Position numbers and translations under genes: made by a program. Source: Marinoscillum pacificum (GTDB lineage Bacteria; Bacteroidota; Bacteroidia; Cytophagales; Cyclobacteriaceae). From it: 64,000 nt of DNA. Numbering within the stretch: position 1 is the first letter of the stretch; each line of letters starts with the position of its first letter. The DNA is taken from contig NZ_JAMZMJ010000007.1 in the NCBI RefSeq assembly GCF_024714495.1, positions 62,001 through 126,000 on the forward strand, written 5' to 3'. Shown piece after piece: positions 46,292 through 55,744 of the stretch. The notes beneath the pieces are model-generated. The model did not search any database and had not been told where the DNA came from. It saw nothing but the letters and a program-made list of their open reading frames with translations.

Positions 46292-47232
46292 GTAAGCAAA
46301 AAGTACTAATCACAGGGGGAGCTGGCTTTCTTGGTTCCCACCTTTGTGATCGATTTATCAAGGAAGGGTTTCACGTAGTAGCAATGGATAATCTCCTTAC
46401 CGGAGACATTGCGAATATTGAGCACCTAATGGGACATCCTGATTTCGAATTTCAACATCACGATGTTTCGAAATATGTGCATGTATCTGGAGATCTTAAG
46501 TACATTCTTCATTTTGCTTCTCCTGCGAGCCCGATTGACTACCTCAAGATGCCGATTCAAACGATGAAGGTAGGATCATTGGGCACCCTTAATTGTCTTG
46601 GGTTGGCAAAAGACAAGGGAGCAAGAATGCTAATTGCATCTACTTCTGAAGTTTATGGTGATCCATTAGTGCATCCACAGAAAGAAGACTATTGGGGTAA
46701 TGTAAATCCTGTAGGTCCGCGTGGTGTTTATGATGAAGCCAAGAGGTTTCAGGAGGCCTTAACAATGGCATACCACACATTCCATGGCCTAGAAACAAGA
46801 ATTGTAAGGATATTCAATACTTTCGGGCCAAGGATGAGACTGGATGATGGTAGAGTTTTGCCTGCATTTATTTCTCAAGCATTACGAGGTGAAGATCTTA
46901 CGGCATTTGGAGATGGTTCTCAAACTCGTTCATTTACTTATGTTGATGATTTGGTAGAAGGCATATATCGATTATTATTAAGTGATTATGCTCAGCCTGT
47001 GAATATCGGTAACCCTCAAGAGATCACTATTAATGAATTCGCTGAAGAAATCATTCGTTTGACTGGTAGTAGTTCTAAGATTAGCTATAACCCTCTTCCT
47101 AAGGATGATCCCAAGCAACGTAAGCCAGATATTACACTTGCTAAAGAAGTGTTGAATTGGGAGCCTAAGTATACCAGAGCTGAAGGATTGGAGCCTACTC
47201 TCGAATATTTCAAGAAGAAAGTTTTAGGTTAA
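46288..47232 (+). CDS. UDP-glucuronate decarboxylase (UDP-xylose synthase)
   Basis: This 314-residue extended SDR has [14 protein letters not shown], the UXS-type segment [22 protein letters not shown], the catalytic STSEVYGDP and YDEAKRFQE (Tyr-x3-Lys), and [20 protein letters not shown]. These are closer to UDP-xylose synthase than to epimerases. It should yield UDP-xylose (or a UDP-4-keto-pentose intermediate) from UDP-glucuronate. It is coupled to ugd by a 4-base overlap. The polymer may therefore contain xylose. Confidence 0.93.
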   Translation: MSKQKVLITGGAGFLGSHLCDRFIKEGFHVVAMDNLLTGDIANIEHLMGHPDFEFQHHDVSKYVHVSGDLKYILHFASPASPIDYLKMPIQTMKVGSLGTLNCLGLAKDKGARMLIASTSEVYGDPLVHPQKEDYWGNVNPVGPRGVYDEAKRFQEALTMAYHTFHGLETRIVRIFNTFGPRMRLDDGRVLPAFISQALRGEDLTAFGDGSQTRSFTYVDDLVEGIYRLLLSDYAQPVNIGNPQEITINEFAEEIIRLTGSSSKISYNPLPKDDPKQRKPDITLAKEVLNWEPKYTRAEGLEPTLEYFKKKVLG

Positions 47233-47241
47233 AATATTCTC

Positions 47242-48495
47242 ATGGAGTTCAGAGTTGCAATAATTGGATTAGGCTACGTAGGTCTACCTCTTGCTGTAGA
47301 AAGTGGCAAGAAGTATCAAACCATTGGATTTGATATCAATTTAAAGCGTATCTCTGAGCTCCAGAATGGAAAAGATAGAACGTTAGAGGTTTCGGAAAAA
47401 GAATTGTCAGAGGTTAAAAAGCTGTCATATTCAACCGACTCCAATGACTTGTTGAATTGTAACTTCTATATTGTCACAGTTCCTACACCTATTGATGAGC
47501 ATAAGAATCCTGATTTAACACCTATTTTAAAAGCCTCAGAGCTTTTAAGTACTGTGCTGAAAAAGGGTGATATAGTAGTTTATGAATCAACTGTTTATCC
47601 TGGGTGTACTGAAGAGGTCTGTGTTCCTATTTTAGAGAAAAGTGGATTAAAATACAATGAAGACTTCTTCTGTGGGTATTCGCCAGAACGAATCAATCCG
47701 GGTGATAAAGTACATAGACTGCCTTCAATACTAAAAGTTACAAGTGGGAGTACTCCCGAAATAGCAAATGTTGTTGATGACTTTTATTCATCACTTGTAA
47801 CTGCAGGAACATTTAAAGCCTCATCCATTAAGGTTGCTGAAGCCGCAAAAGTTATTGAGAACTCTCAACGTGATATCAATATTGCTTTTGTTAATGAATT
47901 ATCACTGATCTTCAATAAGCTAGGAATAGATACCAATGAAGTGCTTGAAGCAGCCGGTACGAAATGGAATTTTTTGAAATTCTCTCCTGGTTTAGTAGGC
48001 GGCCATTGTATAGGAGTTGATCCGTATTACCTAACCTATAAGGCTGAATCAGTTGGATATCATCCACAAGTAATATTGGCAGGGCGCAGGATTAATGACA
48101 ACATGGGAGCCTATGTTGCAAAAGAGCTCATAAAGCTATTGAATAAAAAAGCTGTCCTGAATCAGCAAACCAAAGTCTTAATTTTGGGAATTACTTTTAA
48201 AGAGAATTGTCCTGATATTCGAAATTCAAGAGTTATAGATATCTATACTGAATTGATTGATTTTGGTTTATCGGTAGATGTGATGGACACAGAAGCTGAT
48301 CCCCAAGAGGTATTAGAAGAGTATGGTATTGAATTGACTAACAACCCTAATTTTGCCGATTATCGAGGAGTGGTCCTCGCCGTAGCTCACAAAAAATTCA
48401 TGGACATTGATTGGTTCCAAACTAGAAAGAAAGTTGAGGTGATTTTTGATGTTAAGGGATTATTGCCCAAAGATTTATCAGACTCTAGGCTATAA
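47242..48495 (+). CDS. Nucleotide-sugar dehydrogenase (WbpO/TviB-like)
   Basis: The 417-residue UDP-sugar dehydrogenase has [43 protein letters not shown] and the catalytic Cys region [20 protein letters not shown]. The last segment and PERINPGDK are typical of enzymes acting on UDP-N-acetylhexosamines (TviB, WbpO, WbpA) rather than UDP-glucose. Together with the WbpP-like epimerase at 52.2 kb, it would give UDP-N-acetylgalactosaminuronate. The precise substrate is inference. Confidence 0.9.
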   Translation: MEFRVAIIGLGYVGLPLAVESGKKYQTIGFDINLKRISELQNGKDRTLEVSEKELSEVKKLSYSTDSNDLLNCNFYIVTVPTPIDEHKNPDLTPILKASELLSTVLKKGDIVVYESTVYPGCTEEVCVPILEKSGLKYNEDFFCGYSPERINPGDKVHRLPSILKVTSGSTPEIANVVDDFYSSLVTAGTFKASSIKVAEAAKVIENSQRDINIAFVNELSLIFNKLGIDTNEVLEAAGTKWNFLKFSPGLVGGHCIGVDPYYLTYKAESVGYHPQVILAGRRINDNMGAYVAKELIKLLNKKAVLNQQTKVLILGITFKENCPDIRNSRVIDIYTELIDFGLSVDVMDTEADPQEVLEEYGIELTNNPNFADYRGVVLAVAHKKFMDIDWFQTRKKVEVIFDVKGLLPKDLSDSRL

Positions 48496-48558
48496 ATTGA
48501 GAATATTTTAACAATTTTGCCTTCCATTTGAGCATTACACAATAAAATACTCTGAAAA

Positions 48559-49155
48559 TTGGATTATAAAGAAAATATAATTCCACATGATCATCAGATA
48601 AAACAAGCTGATCGAATAAACAAAAATGGGTTTCAACCGAAGCTCATTTGGTTTACAGGATTGTCTGGTTCAGGAAAATCAACTTTGGCAGGTGCATTCG
48701 AAACCTATTTGTTTAATCAAAACTATCACACCTACATTCTTGATGGTGATAATGTCCGATCTGGTCTAAATCAGGACTTGGATTTTTCGGATTCAAGTAG
48801 AAAAGAAAATATACGAAGGATTGCTGAGGTTTCTAAATTGTTTGTTGATGCTGGGCTTGTTGTTTTGACAGCTTTTATCTCTCCATTCAAAGAAGACCGT
48901 CAACAAGCTAAAGATCTTGTTGGAGTTGACAATTTTATCGAAGTATTTGTAGATACTCCACTAGAGATTTGTGAGCAACGAGATGTAAAGGGTCTCTACG
49001 CCAAGGCTCGAGCTGGTAAAATTCCTAATTTCACAGGGATTGATAGTCCATTTGAGAGACCAGAGACTCCTGATGTTCATATTGAGACCGAAGGAAAGAC
49101 TGTTGAACAGTCTATAAAAGAATTAATTGATCAAATTATTCCAAAATTAAAATAG
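48559..49155 (+). CDS. cysC: Adenylylsulfate (APS) kinase
   Basis: The 198-residue kinase makes PAPS from APS and ATP. The P-loop GLSGSGKST is at about residues 34-42, followed by LDGDNVRSGLNQDL, the FISPFKEDR segment and GLYAKARAGKIPNFTGIDSPFE. The start is TTG at 48559, the first usable codon after an in-frame stop at 48553. It is followed 1 base later by cysD. A separate CysC agrees with the unfused CysN downstream. Confidence 0.95.
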   Translation: MDYKENIIPHDHQIKQADRINKNGFQPKLIWFTGLSGSGKSTLAGAFETYLFNQNYHTYILDGDNVRSGLNQDLDFSDSSRKENIRRIAEVSKLFVDAGLVVLTAFISPFKEDRQQAKDLVGVDNFIEVFVDTPLEICEQRDVKGLYAKARAGKIPNFTGIDSPFERPETPDVHIETEGKTVEQSIKELIDQIIPKLK

Positions 49156-49156
49156 C

Positions 49157-50062
49157 ATGAAAAGCTATAACCTTACACATATCAAAGAACTTGAGGCGGA
49201 AGCTATCTATATACTGAGAGAGGTTTTTGCGCAATTTGAAAATCCTGCAATCTTATTTTCAGGTGGAAAAGACTCCATTTGCGTTGCTCATTTAGCTAGA
49301 AAAGCTTTTTTTCCTGCAAAAATTCCGTTCCCATTTGTGCATGTTGATACTGGGCATAATTTCCCTGAAACAATGGAGTTCAGAAATAATTATGTTAAGG
49401 AATTAGGAGTTAAACTAATCGTAGGCTCTGTTCAAAAATCTATTGATGAAGGTGCTGCTTCTGAGGAGAAGGGTAAAAATGCTAGTAGGAATGCAATTCA
49501 AACTGTTACTCTTCTGGATACAATAGAAGAACATAAGTTTGATGCTTGTATTGGTGGGGCTAGAAGAGATGAGGAAAAGGCAAGAGCAAAAGAAAGGTTT
49601 TTTTCTCATCGAGATGAGTTTGGTCAGTGGGATCCAAAAAATCAAAGACCAGAACTTTGGAATATTTTTAATGGTAGATGCCATCAGGGAGAGCACTTTA
49701 GGGTTTTTCCTTTAAGTAACTGGACGGAAATGGATGTTTGGCAATATATTCTGTCAGAAAATATCGCATTACCTACTCTTTATTTTGCTCATGATCGACA
49801 GGTCATTAGAAGGAACAATACTTGGCTTCCGGTTTCTGAGTTTATAACTATCGGTGAAGACGAGGAAATAGTGACAAAGAGAATAAGGTTCAGAACTCTT
49901 GGTGATATTACTATTACGGGAGGAGATGAATCCGATGCGGATACACTTGAAAAAATCGTCGATGAAGTTGCTTCTGCCAGACAAACAGAAAGGGGTAACC
50001 GTGAAGATGATAAGAGGTCTGAGACTTCAATGGAAGACAGAAAGAAGCAAGGATACTTTTAA
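49157..50062 (+). CDS. cysD: Sulfate adenylyltransferase subunit 2
   Basis: This 301-residue PP-loop ATPase activates sulfate to APS together with CysN. The PP-loop SGGKDS is at residues 35-40, followed by HVDTGHNFPETMEFRN and CIGGARRDEEKARAKER. The C-terminus RSETSMEDRKKQGYF is the conserved tail of CysD. It lies between cysC and cysN in a sulfate-activation block inside the polysaccharide locus. Confidence 0.97.
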   Translation: MKSYNLTHIKELEAEAIYILREVFAQFENPAILFSGGKDSICVAHLARKAFFPAKIPFPFVHVDTGHNFPETMEFRNNYVKELGVKLIVGSVQKSIDEGAASEEKGKNASRNAIQTVTLLDTIEEHKFDACIGGARRDEEKARAKERFFSHRDEFGQWDPKNQRPELWNIFNGRCHQGEHFRVFPLSNWTEMDVWQYILSENIALPTLYFAHDRQVIRRNNTWLPVSEFITIGEDEEIVTKRIRFRTLGDITITGGDESDADTLEKIVDEVASARQTERGNREDDKRSETSMEDRKKQGYF

Positions 50063-50086
50063 TTTTTGGATCTAGATTAAAGAGAA

Positions 50087-51373
50087 ATGAATAAGGATAT
50101 AGAAAAGCACGATAATGCCGGCTATTTAAACATGGAGCTACTTAGATTCACAACTGCCGGTAGTGTGGATGATGGAAAGAGCACGTTAATTGGTCGTCTA
50201 CTTTTTGATTCTAAGTCAATATTTCAAGATCAAATGGATCAAGTAGCAAAGTCCAGTGAAAGAAAGGGCTTGGAGCATACTGATTTGGCTCTTCTTACTG
50301 ATGGGTTAAAAGATGAGCGTGAACAAGGAATTACAATTGATGTGGCCTACAGGTATTTCGCCACACCAAAGAGAAAATTTATCATAGCAGATACCCCAGG
50401 GCATATTCAGTACACTAGAAATATGGTGACTGGAGCTTCTACTGCAAACTGTGCTTTATTGCTGGTGGATGCTAGAAAGGGTGTAATTGAACAGACACAA
50501 AGGCACTCAATTATCGCTTCTCTTTTGAAAATCCCTCACGTTATTGTTTGCGTGAACAAAATGGATTTAGTCGATTATTCAGAGGAAGCATTCGAGAAAA
50601 TTAAAGAAGATTATGAAGCATTTGCTTCAAAATTAGAGGTTAAGGATGTTCGATTCATTCCTATATCGGCGTTGAACGGTGATAATGTTGTAAACCGGAG
50701 TGATAATATGCCTTGGTATGAAGGTTCAACTCTATTATATACTTTGGAAACAATTCATATTGGGAGTGACTATAATCACATTGATTGCAGATTCCCGGTT
50801 CAAACTGTTATTCGACCTAAAAACGATAAGTTTCACGACTATAGAGGCTACGCAGGTAGAATTGCCTCAGGAGTCTTCAAACCTGGTGATGATATCACAG
50901 TAATGCCTTCTGGTTTTACTTCTAAGATTAAATCGATTGATACTTTTGATGGAGAACTTGAAGAAGCCTTTGCTCCAATGTCTGTAGCAATACAGTTGGA
51001 GGATGAGATTGACATTGGACGCGGTGATATGATTGTTAGGTCTGGTAATAAACCACAACCACTTCAGGATATTGAAGTAATGATCTGCTGGTTAAATGTA
51101 AAAGGTCCTAAGCCAAGAGCTAAATATCTACTTCGTCATACAACTGCCGAGGTTAAAACGATGATTCAGGAGGTGAGCTATAAATTAGATATAAGTACCC
51201 TTCATCGAAATGAAGAAGATAAGGAAGTTTCGGCTAATGACATTTGTAGAATGAAGCTGAGAACTACAAAGCCGTTACTTGTAGATGGATATGCAAAAAA
51301 CAGGATTACTGGTAGTCTCATATTAGTAGATGAAGGTACCAATGAAACTGTTGCAGCAGGAATGATCATATAA
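50087..51373 (+). CDS. cysN: Sulfate adenylyltransferase subunit 1 (GTPase)
   Basis: This 428-residue translation-factor-like GTPase drives sulfate adenylylation. G1 is GSVDDGKST (residues 25-33), G3 is DTPGH, and G4 is NKMD in VIVCVNKMDLVDYSEEAF. Two beta-barrel domains complete the protein. The length fits CysN without a fused APS kinase. A clear intrinsic terminator lies 31 bases after the stop. Confidence 0.97.
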   Translation: MNKDIEKHDNAGYLNMELLRFTTAGSVDDGKSTLIGRLLFDSKSIFQDQMDQVAKSSERKGLEHTDLALLTDGLKDEREQGITIDVAYRYFATPKRKFIIADTPGHIQYTRNMVTGASTANCALLLVDARKGVIEQTQRHSIIASLLKIPHVIVCVNKMDLVDYSEEAFEKIKEDYEAFASKLEVKDVRFIPISALNGDNVVNRSDNMPWYEGSTLLYTLETIHIGSDYNHIDCRFPVQTVIRPKNDKFHDYRGYAGRIASGVFKPGDDITVMPSGFTSKIKSIDTFDGELEEAFAPMSVAIQLEDEIDIGRGDMIVRSGNKPQPLQDIEVMICWLNVKGPKPRAKYLLRHTTAEVKTMIQEVSYKLDISTLHRNEEDKEVSANDICRMKLRTTKPLLVDGYAKNRITGSLILVDEGTNETVAAGMII

Positions 51374-51404
51374 TTACTAATAAGAATATTAAGAGTTAAA
51401 TTCT

Positions 51405-51436
51405 GAGTCACCATCTTATACGTGGTGACTCTTTTA
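51405..51436 (+). terminator. Intrinsic terminator between cysN and cysQ
   Basis: GAGTCACCA (51405-51413) and TGGTGACTC (51423-51431) form a 9-bp stem around a 9-base loop, followed by TTTTATT. It lies only 12 bases upstream of the cysQ start, so it would end the cysCDN transcript or act as an attenuator for cysQ. Confidence 0.85.
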
Positions 51437-51447
51437 TTCACAACCAT

Positions 51448-52203
51448 ATGGACTTTAAAGAATTAATTTCAATCGCCAGACAAGCTGCAATCAAAGCGGG
51501 TGAGGCAATTATCGAAATCTACGAAAGTGGAGATTTTTCAATTGAGGCTAAATCAGATGATTCCCCATTGACATTAGCAGATAAAGCTTCTCATAATGTT
51601 ATTGTGTCTTATCTGGAAAAAACGGATTTGCCAATTCTCAGTGAAGAAGGAAGTGCAGTTCCTTATGTTGAGCGAAAGAATTGGGATTATTTTTGGTTGA
51701 TTGATCCATTAGATGGAACCAAGGAGTTCATTAAAAAAAATGGTGAATTTACGGTAAACATTGCTCTAGTCCATGAAACTAAAGTCATTGCAGGAGTAGT
51801 TTATACTCCGGTTTTGGAAGATGAGTATTGGGCGATCAAAGGGGAAGGAGCTTTCAAAAATGGTGAGCAAATCAGAGTAAATTCATTTAAGTTATCTGAT
51901 GACAACCTGAAAGTAGTTGCTTCAAGATCACACCTAAATGGTGACACCCAACAGTTTATGGATGGTTTGTCAAATCCAGAAGTCGTTTCCAAAGGAAGTT
52001 CACTGAAGTTACTAATGGTCGCTGAAGGTGATGCTGATTTATATCCGCGATATGCACCAACCATGGAGTGGGATACTGCCGCGGCTCAAATTGTAGTGGA
52101 AGAAGCAGGTGGTACGGTAAATCAAAAAGATACTACTGATTCTGTTGTTTATAATAAGGAGAATCTGTTAAATCCTTATTTCTTAGTTTCAGGAAAGATA
52201 TAA
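51448..52203 (+). CDS. cysQ: 3'(2'),5'-bisphosphate nucleotidase CysQ
   Basis: The 251-residue inositol-phosphatase-family enzyme removes PAP, the by-product of PAPS-dependent sulfation or reduction. Metal ligands appear in LSEEGS, IDPLDGTKEF (the family DPxDGT motif) and EWDTAAAQIVVEEAGG. It follows cysCDN after a terminator hairpin and precedes a sugar epimerase by 3 bases. Its place among polysaccharide genes fits the recycling of PAP after sulfotransfer. Confidence 0.95.
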   Translation: MDFKELISIARQAAIKAGEAIIEIYESGDFSIEAKSDDSPLTLADKASHNVIVSYLEKTDLPILSEEGSAVPYVERKNWDYFWLIDPLDGTKEFIKKNGEFTVNIALVHETKVIAGVVYTPVLEDEYWAIKGEGAFKNGEQIRVNSFKLSDDNLKVVASRSHLNGDTQQFMDGLSNPEVVSKGSSLKLLMVAEGDADLYPRYAPTMEWDTAAAQIVVEEAGGTVNQKDTTDSVVYNKENLLNPYFLVSGKI

Positions 52204-52206
52204 ATT

Positions 52207-53172
52207 ATGGGAAAAAGGATAATAGTTACGGGAGGAGCGGGATTCATTGGGTCAAATCTTGTAGAAGCGTTATTGGCTGACGAACGCATAGACAAAGTGC
52301 TTGTGATAGATAATTTGTCAAATGGCTATTATTCTAATATTGAAGAGTTTGAGGGGCATAATAAGTTTGAATTTGTCAATGAAGATATTCGAAATGCAGA
52401 GGGACTAATAACTCTATTCAAAGGATACGACCTGATTTCGCATCAGGCTGCTTTGGGTTCCGTGCCTCGTTCTATACAGGATCCGATAACGTCTAATGAT
52501 GTAAATGTTGGTGGCACATTGAATGTTCTTAATGCTGCCGTGAAGAATAATATTGAACGAGTAGTATTAGCGTTTTCTTCAAGTACCTATGGTGATTCTC
52601 CCACTTTGCCAAAAGTAGAACACACCATTGGTAAACCCCTGAGCCCTTATGCTGTGTCAAAATATGCTTGTGAAGTTTATGCTGACGTTTTTCATAAAGT
52701 ATATGGTTTGAATTATGTAGGTCTGCGGTATTTCAATGTTTTTGGCCCAAAGCAAAATCCCAACAATCCTTATGCTGCGGTTATACCTTTGTTTTGCAAG
52801 GCATTGTTAAATGGTGAAAGTCCAGTTATAAATGGAGATGGGTTGACTTCAAGAGATTTTACCTTCGTATCAAATGCTCTTGATGCTAACATAAAAGCTT
52901 TATTCGCAGACAATAAAGAAGCTTTGAATGAAGTTTACAATGTGGCTTGTGGTGAGCGGACTACTTTAAAAGATTTAATAAGAATCATTAATGATGAACT
53001 AGGCACAAATATTGCAGCTGAATATAAAAATGAACGTGCTGGTGATGTTAAACATTCTTTAGCGGACATTTCTAAAATACGCACCCTGCTAGGATACAAT
53101 CCACAAGTATCTGTTGAACATGGATTGAGAATGGTATTGAGATCGTATCAGAATGAACAATATTCTCATTAA
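52207..53172 (+). CDS. UDP-N-acetylglucosamine 4-epimerase-like SDR (WbpP type)
   Basis: The 321-residue extended SDR has [14 protein letters not shown], the catalytic SSSTYGDSPTLPKVE and PYAVSKYACEVYADVF (Tyr-x3-Lys), then LRYFNVFGPKQNPNNPYAAVIP. This combination is the WbpP/TviC-type pattern of enzymes that interconvert UDP-GlcNAc and UDP-GalNAc or their uronates. It pairs with the WbpO/TviB-like dehydrogenase at 47.2 kb. The 3-base gap to cysQ suggests one transcript. A plain UDP-glucose 4-epimerase role is less likely. Confidence 0.88.
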   Translation: MGKRIIVTGGAGFIGSNLVEALLADERIDKVLVIDNLSNGYYSNIEEFEGHNKFEFVNEDIRNAEGLITLFKGYDLISHQAALGSVPRSIQDPITSNDVNVGGTLNVLNAAVKNNIERVVLAFSSSTYGDSPTLPKVEHTIGKPLSPYAVSKYACEVYADVFHKVYGLNYVGLRYFNVFGPKQNPNNPYAAVIPLFCKALLNGESPVINGDGLTSRDFTFVSNALDANIKALFADNKEALNEVYNVACGERTTLKDLIRIINDELGTNIAAEYKNERAGDVKHSLADISKIRTLLGYNPQVSVEHGLRMVLRSYQNEQYSH

Positions 53173-53181
53173 TTATTTTTA

Positions 53182-53215
53182 TTGTTAAGGGTGTATGACA
53201 ATTTGTCTAACTTTG
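53182..53215 (+). promoter_or_regulatory. Putative promoter of the exporter/assembly gene block
   Basis: TTG (53182-53184) and TAACTTTG (53208-53215) are separated by 23 bases, within the range of the Bacteroidota TTG / TAnnTTTG promoter. The elements lie in the 68-base gap before the Wza-like gene and give a leader of about 20 bases. Confidence 0.55.
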
Positions 53216-53240
53216 CCCTCTAAATTTTAATAACTGGCTA

Positions 53241-55742
53241 ATGCATAAGAATTTAGTAGTTGTATTATTTGCTATTATCTTATTTGGATATTCAGATTTT
53301 GTAAGCGCACAAAATGCAAATTCAATTCAAAATCTTGAGAATGTAAATGTCGATGAGTTAAGTGATGATCAAATACAAAGAATAATAGATCAAGCCGAGT
53401 CAGGAGGGTATACTGAACAGCAATTAGAGTTTATGGCTAGGTCTAGAGGAATGTCATCCGCTCAAATTTCTAAACTACGCCAAAGGATCAATGAGGTAAG
53501 GAATGGAAGTTCCTCTAAATCATCAAACATTTCATCAGTTGATAGATCTAGAGTTTCTCCTAATCAAGAAGAAGTTGATGCAAATAGATCTTCCGGATTT
53601 GACCCGTTCCAGACAATATTTCCGGAGGACACTTTAGTTGATCCTAGTGAATTGAAAATATTTGGATTAGATTTTTTTAATAACCCAGAAATTTCATTTG
53701 ATCCAAGTTTAAATATTGCCACTCCTGCAGATTATCAAATTGGTCCTGGAGATCAAATTGTAATTGATGTATGGGGAGCGTCAGAACAGAATTATCAGCT
53801 GCAAGTATCACCTGAAGGCTCAATTATCATCCCTAATTTGGGGCCAATCTATTTGAATGGGCTTTCTGTTGAAAAAGCAGAAACTAGGATTAAAAGTCGA
53901 CTGAAAAATATATACAGTACATTAGGGCAGAATACTTTTGCACAAGTTAGTCTTGGTCAGATCAGAACTGTTAGTGTTAATGTGCTCGGTGAAGTTGCTC
54001 AGCCAGGTACTTATCAAGTATCATCTTTTACTACAGCATTTAATGCACTATATAACGCCGGGGGACCGACAGAAAATGGATCATTTAGAAGTATTGGGAT
54101 TTATCGCTCTGGAAAGGAAGTAGCCGTTCTTGATGCATATAATTTTTTGATTAGCGGGACTGGTCAAAATATCATGTTACAGGATCAGGATGTTGTAATG
54201 GTAAAGCCATATGAAAATCGGGTGGCTGTAAGAGGTGAAGTAAAACGTCCTGCTTACTATGAGGTAATAAAAGGAGAAAGTCTTAATGATGTGGTTTCAT
54301 TTGCTGGGGGATTTACAGGGTGGGCCTACAAGAAAAGTATTTCAATACGTAGAAATCTGGATAATAGAAAAACAGTGGTTACTGTTTTGGCAAATAGGTT
54401 TCCTGAGACCGGTCTAATAGATGGTGATGATCTTGAAGTTGGAAAAATTCAGAATCAATTTGTAAACAGAGTCAGAGTTGAAGGTGCGGTAAATCATCCA
54501 GGTGAATTTGAATTAAGTGATGGGATGACTCTTAAAGATCTCATTAATTATGTGGATGGATTAAGAGCGGACGCATTTTTACAAAGAGGGATTATTATAA
54601 GACAAAATGACGATTTAACCTTGTCGAATATTTCGTTTAGTCCTAGGGAAATAGTTTCTGGAGAATCAGACTTAATGTTGAAGTCGGAGGATTTGATAAA
54701 AATACAATCCATATTCGACTTAAGAGAGGAATATATGGTGTCTATACAAGGTGAAGTATTGACTCCAGGGGACTATCCTTTTGCTGACGGCATGACTGTT
54801 GAAAACCTAATTTATCTGGCGAATGGATTTAAGGAAACCGCAGCTAAATCTTTTGTCGAAGTTGCTAGGAGAGTAACTGATGAAGATGGCGATGGATCTG
54901 CCACGGCAACAATTTATAATTTTCCAATTGACAAAAATCTATCTATTAAAGATGGAGATAAGGATTTTCAGTTAAAACCATTTGATTTGGTAGTGATTCG
55001 TAAATCTCCGTTTTATGAAAAGCAAAATATTGTAGAAGTAGAAGGCGAAGCTCAATACCCAGGTAAATATGCTTTGGCAAGTAAGAATGAGAGAATTTCA
55101 GATGTTTTAACTAGAGCAGGAGGCACAACTAAATATGCATATATCAAAGGTGCGACGCTTATAAGAAGAACTGAGTATTTCGTTAATAAAGGAAAGGGTG
55201 AAAGTGATTCTAACGAGTCTACTGATGCCGCAGCAAAAATTAGACAAGAAGATCTGAAATCATTATTAGAAAGGGATACATTGGTTGATCAAAGAGATCA
55301 GGTTTTTAAAACTCAAGAATCAATAGGAATTAAACTAGATGAAATACTTAAAGCCCCTGGTTCTAAATATGACTTAATATTAAAGGAAGGTGACGTATTG
55401 AGTATCCCAAGACAATTACAGACCGTTAGAATAAGAGGAGAAGTATTATATCCAAGTACGGTAAGGTTTGATAATAATAGAACCTTCAGACAATACATCT
55501 CTCAATCTGGGGGCTTTTCAGATGACGCAAAAAAAGGAAAGTCTTACGTAGTTTACCCTAATGGAAGTGCTGAACGAACAAAGTCCTTTTTATGGTTCAA
55601 AAATTATCCAAGGGTTGATCCGGGAGCTGAAGTTATTATACCTAGGAAACCTGAGAAGAGGAAGTTAAGTCCTCAAGAAGTTATTGGAATAGCTAGCGGC
55701 TTGGGAACGTTAGCATTGATTATCAATAATTTAACAAGATAA
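53241..55742 (+). CDS. Polysaccharide export protein with multiple SLBB domains (Wza-like)
   Basis: The 833-residue protein has a signal peptide ending near FVSAQ, a Gln/Ser-rich N-terminal segment, and a Poly_export domain (ADYQIGPGDQIVIDVWGASE, then SPEGSIIIPNLGPIYLNG). A series of SLBB repeats follows, recognisable by phrases such as VNVLGEVAQPGTYQV, VAVRGEVKRPAYYEV, VRVEGAVNHPGEFEL, VSIQGEVLTPGDYPF, VEVEGEAQYPGKYAL and VRIRGEVLYPSTVRF. It would form the outer-membrane or periplasmic export channel. It is far longer than E. coli Wza (379) because of the extra SLBB repeats, a typical Bacteroidota form. The Wzz-like gene follows after 2 bases. Confidence 0.93.
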   Translation: MHKNLVVVLFAIILFGYSDFVSAQNANSIQNLENVNVDELSDDQIQRIIDQAESGGYTEQQLEFMARSRGMSSAQISKLRQRINEVRNGSSSKSSNISSVDRSRVSPNQEEVDANRSSGFDPFQTIFPEDTLVDPSELKIFGLDFFNNPEISFDPSLNIATPADYQIGPGDQIVIDVWGASEQNYQLQVSPEGSIIIPNLGPIYLNGLSVEKAETRIKSRLKNIYSTLGQNTFAQVSLGQIRTVSVNVLGEVAQPGTYQVSSFTTAFNALYNAGGPTENGSFRSIGIYRSGKEVAVLDAYNFLISGTGQNIMLQDQDVVMVKPYENRVAVRGEVKRPAYYEVIKGESLNDVVSFAGGFTGWAYKKSISIRRNLDNRKTVVTVLANRFPETGLIDGDDLEVGKIQNQFVNRVRVEGAVNHPGEFELSDGMTLKDLINYVDGLRADAFLQRGIIIRQNDDLTLSNISFSPREIVSGESDLMLKSEDLIKIQSIFDLREEYMVSIQGEVLTPGDYPFADGMTVENLIYLANGFKETAAKSFVEVARRVTDEDGDGSATATIYNFPIDKNLSIKDGDKDFQLKPFDLVVIRKSPFYEKQNIVEVEGEAQYPGKYALASKNERISDVLTRAGGTTKYAYIKGATLIRRTEYFVNKGKGESDSNESTDAAAKIRQEDLKSLLERDTLVDQRDQVFKTQESIGIKLDEILKAPGSKYDLILKEGDVLSIPRQLQTVRIRGEVLYPSTVRFDNNRTFRQYISQSGGFSDDAKKGKSYVVYPNGSAERTKSFLWFKNYPRVDPGAEVIIPRKPEKRKLSPQEVIGIASGLGTLALIINNLTR

Positions 55743-55744
55743 TT

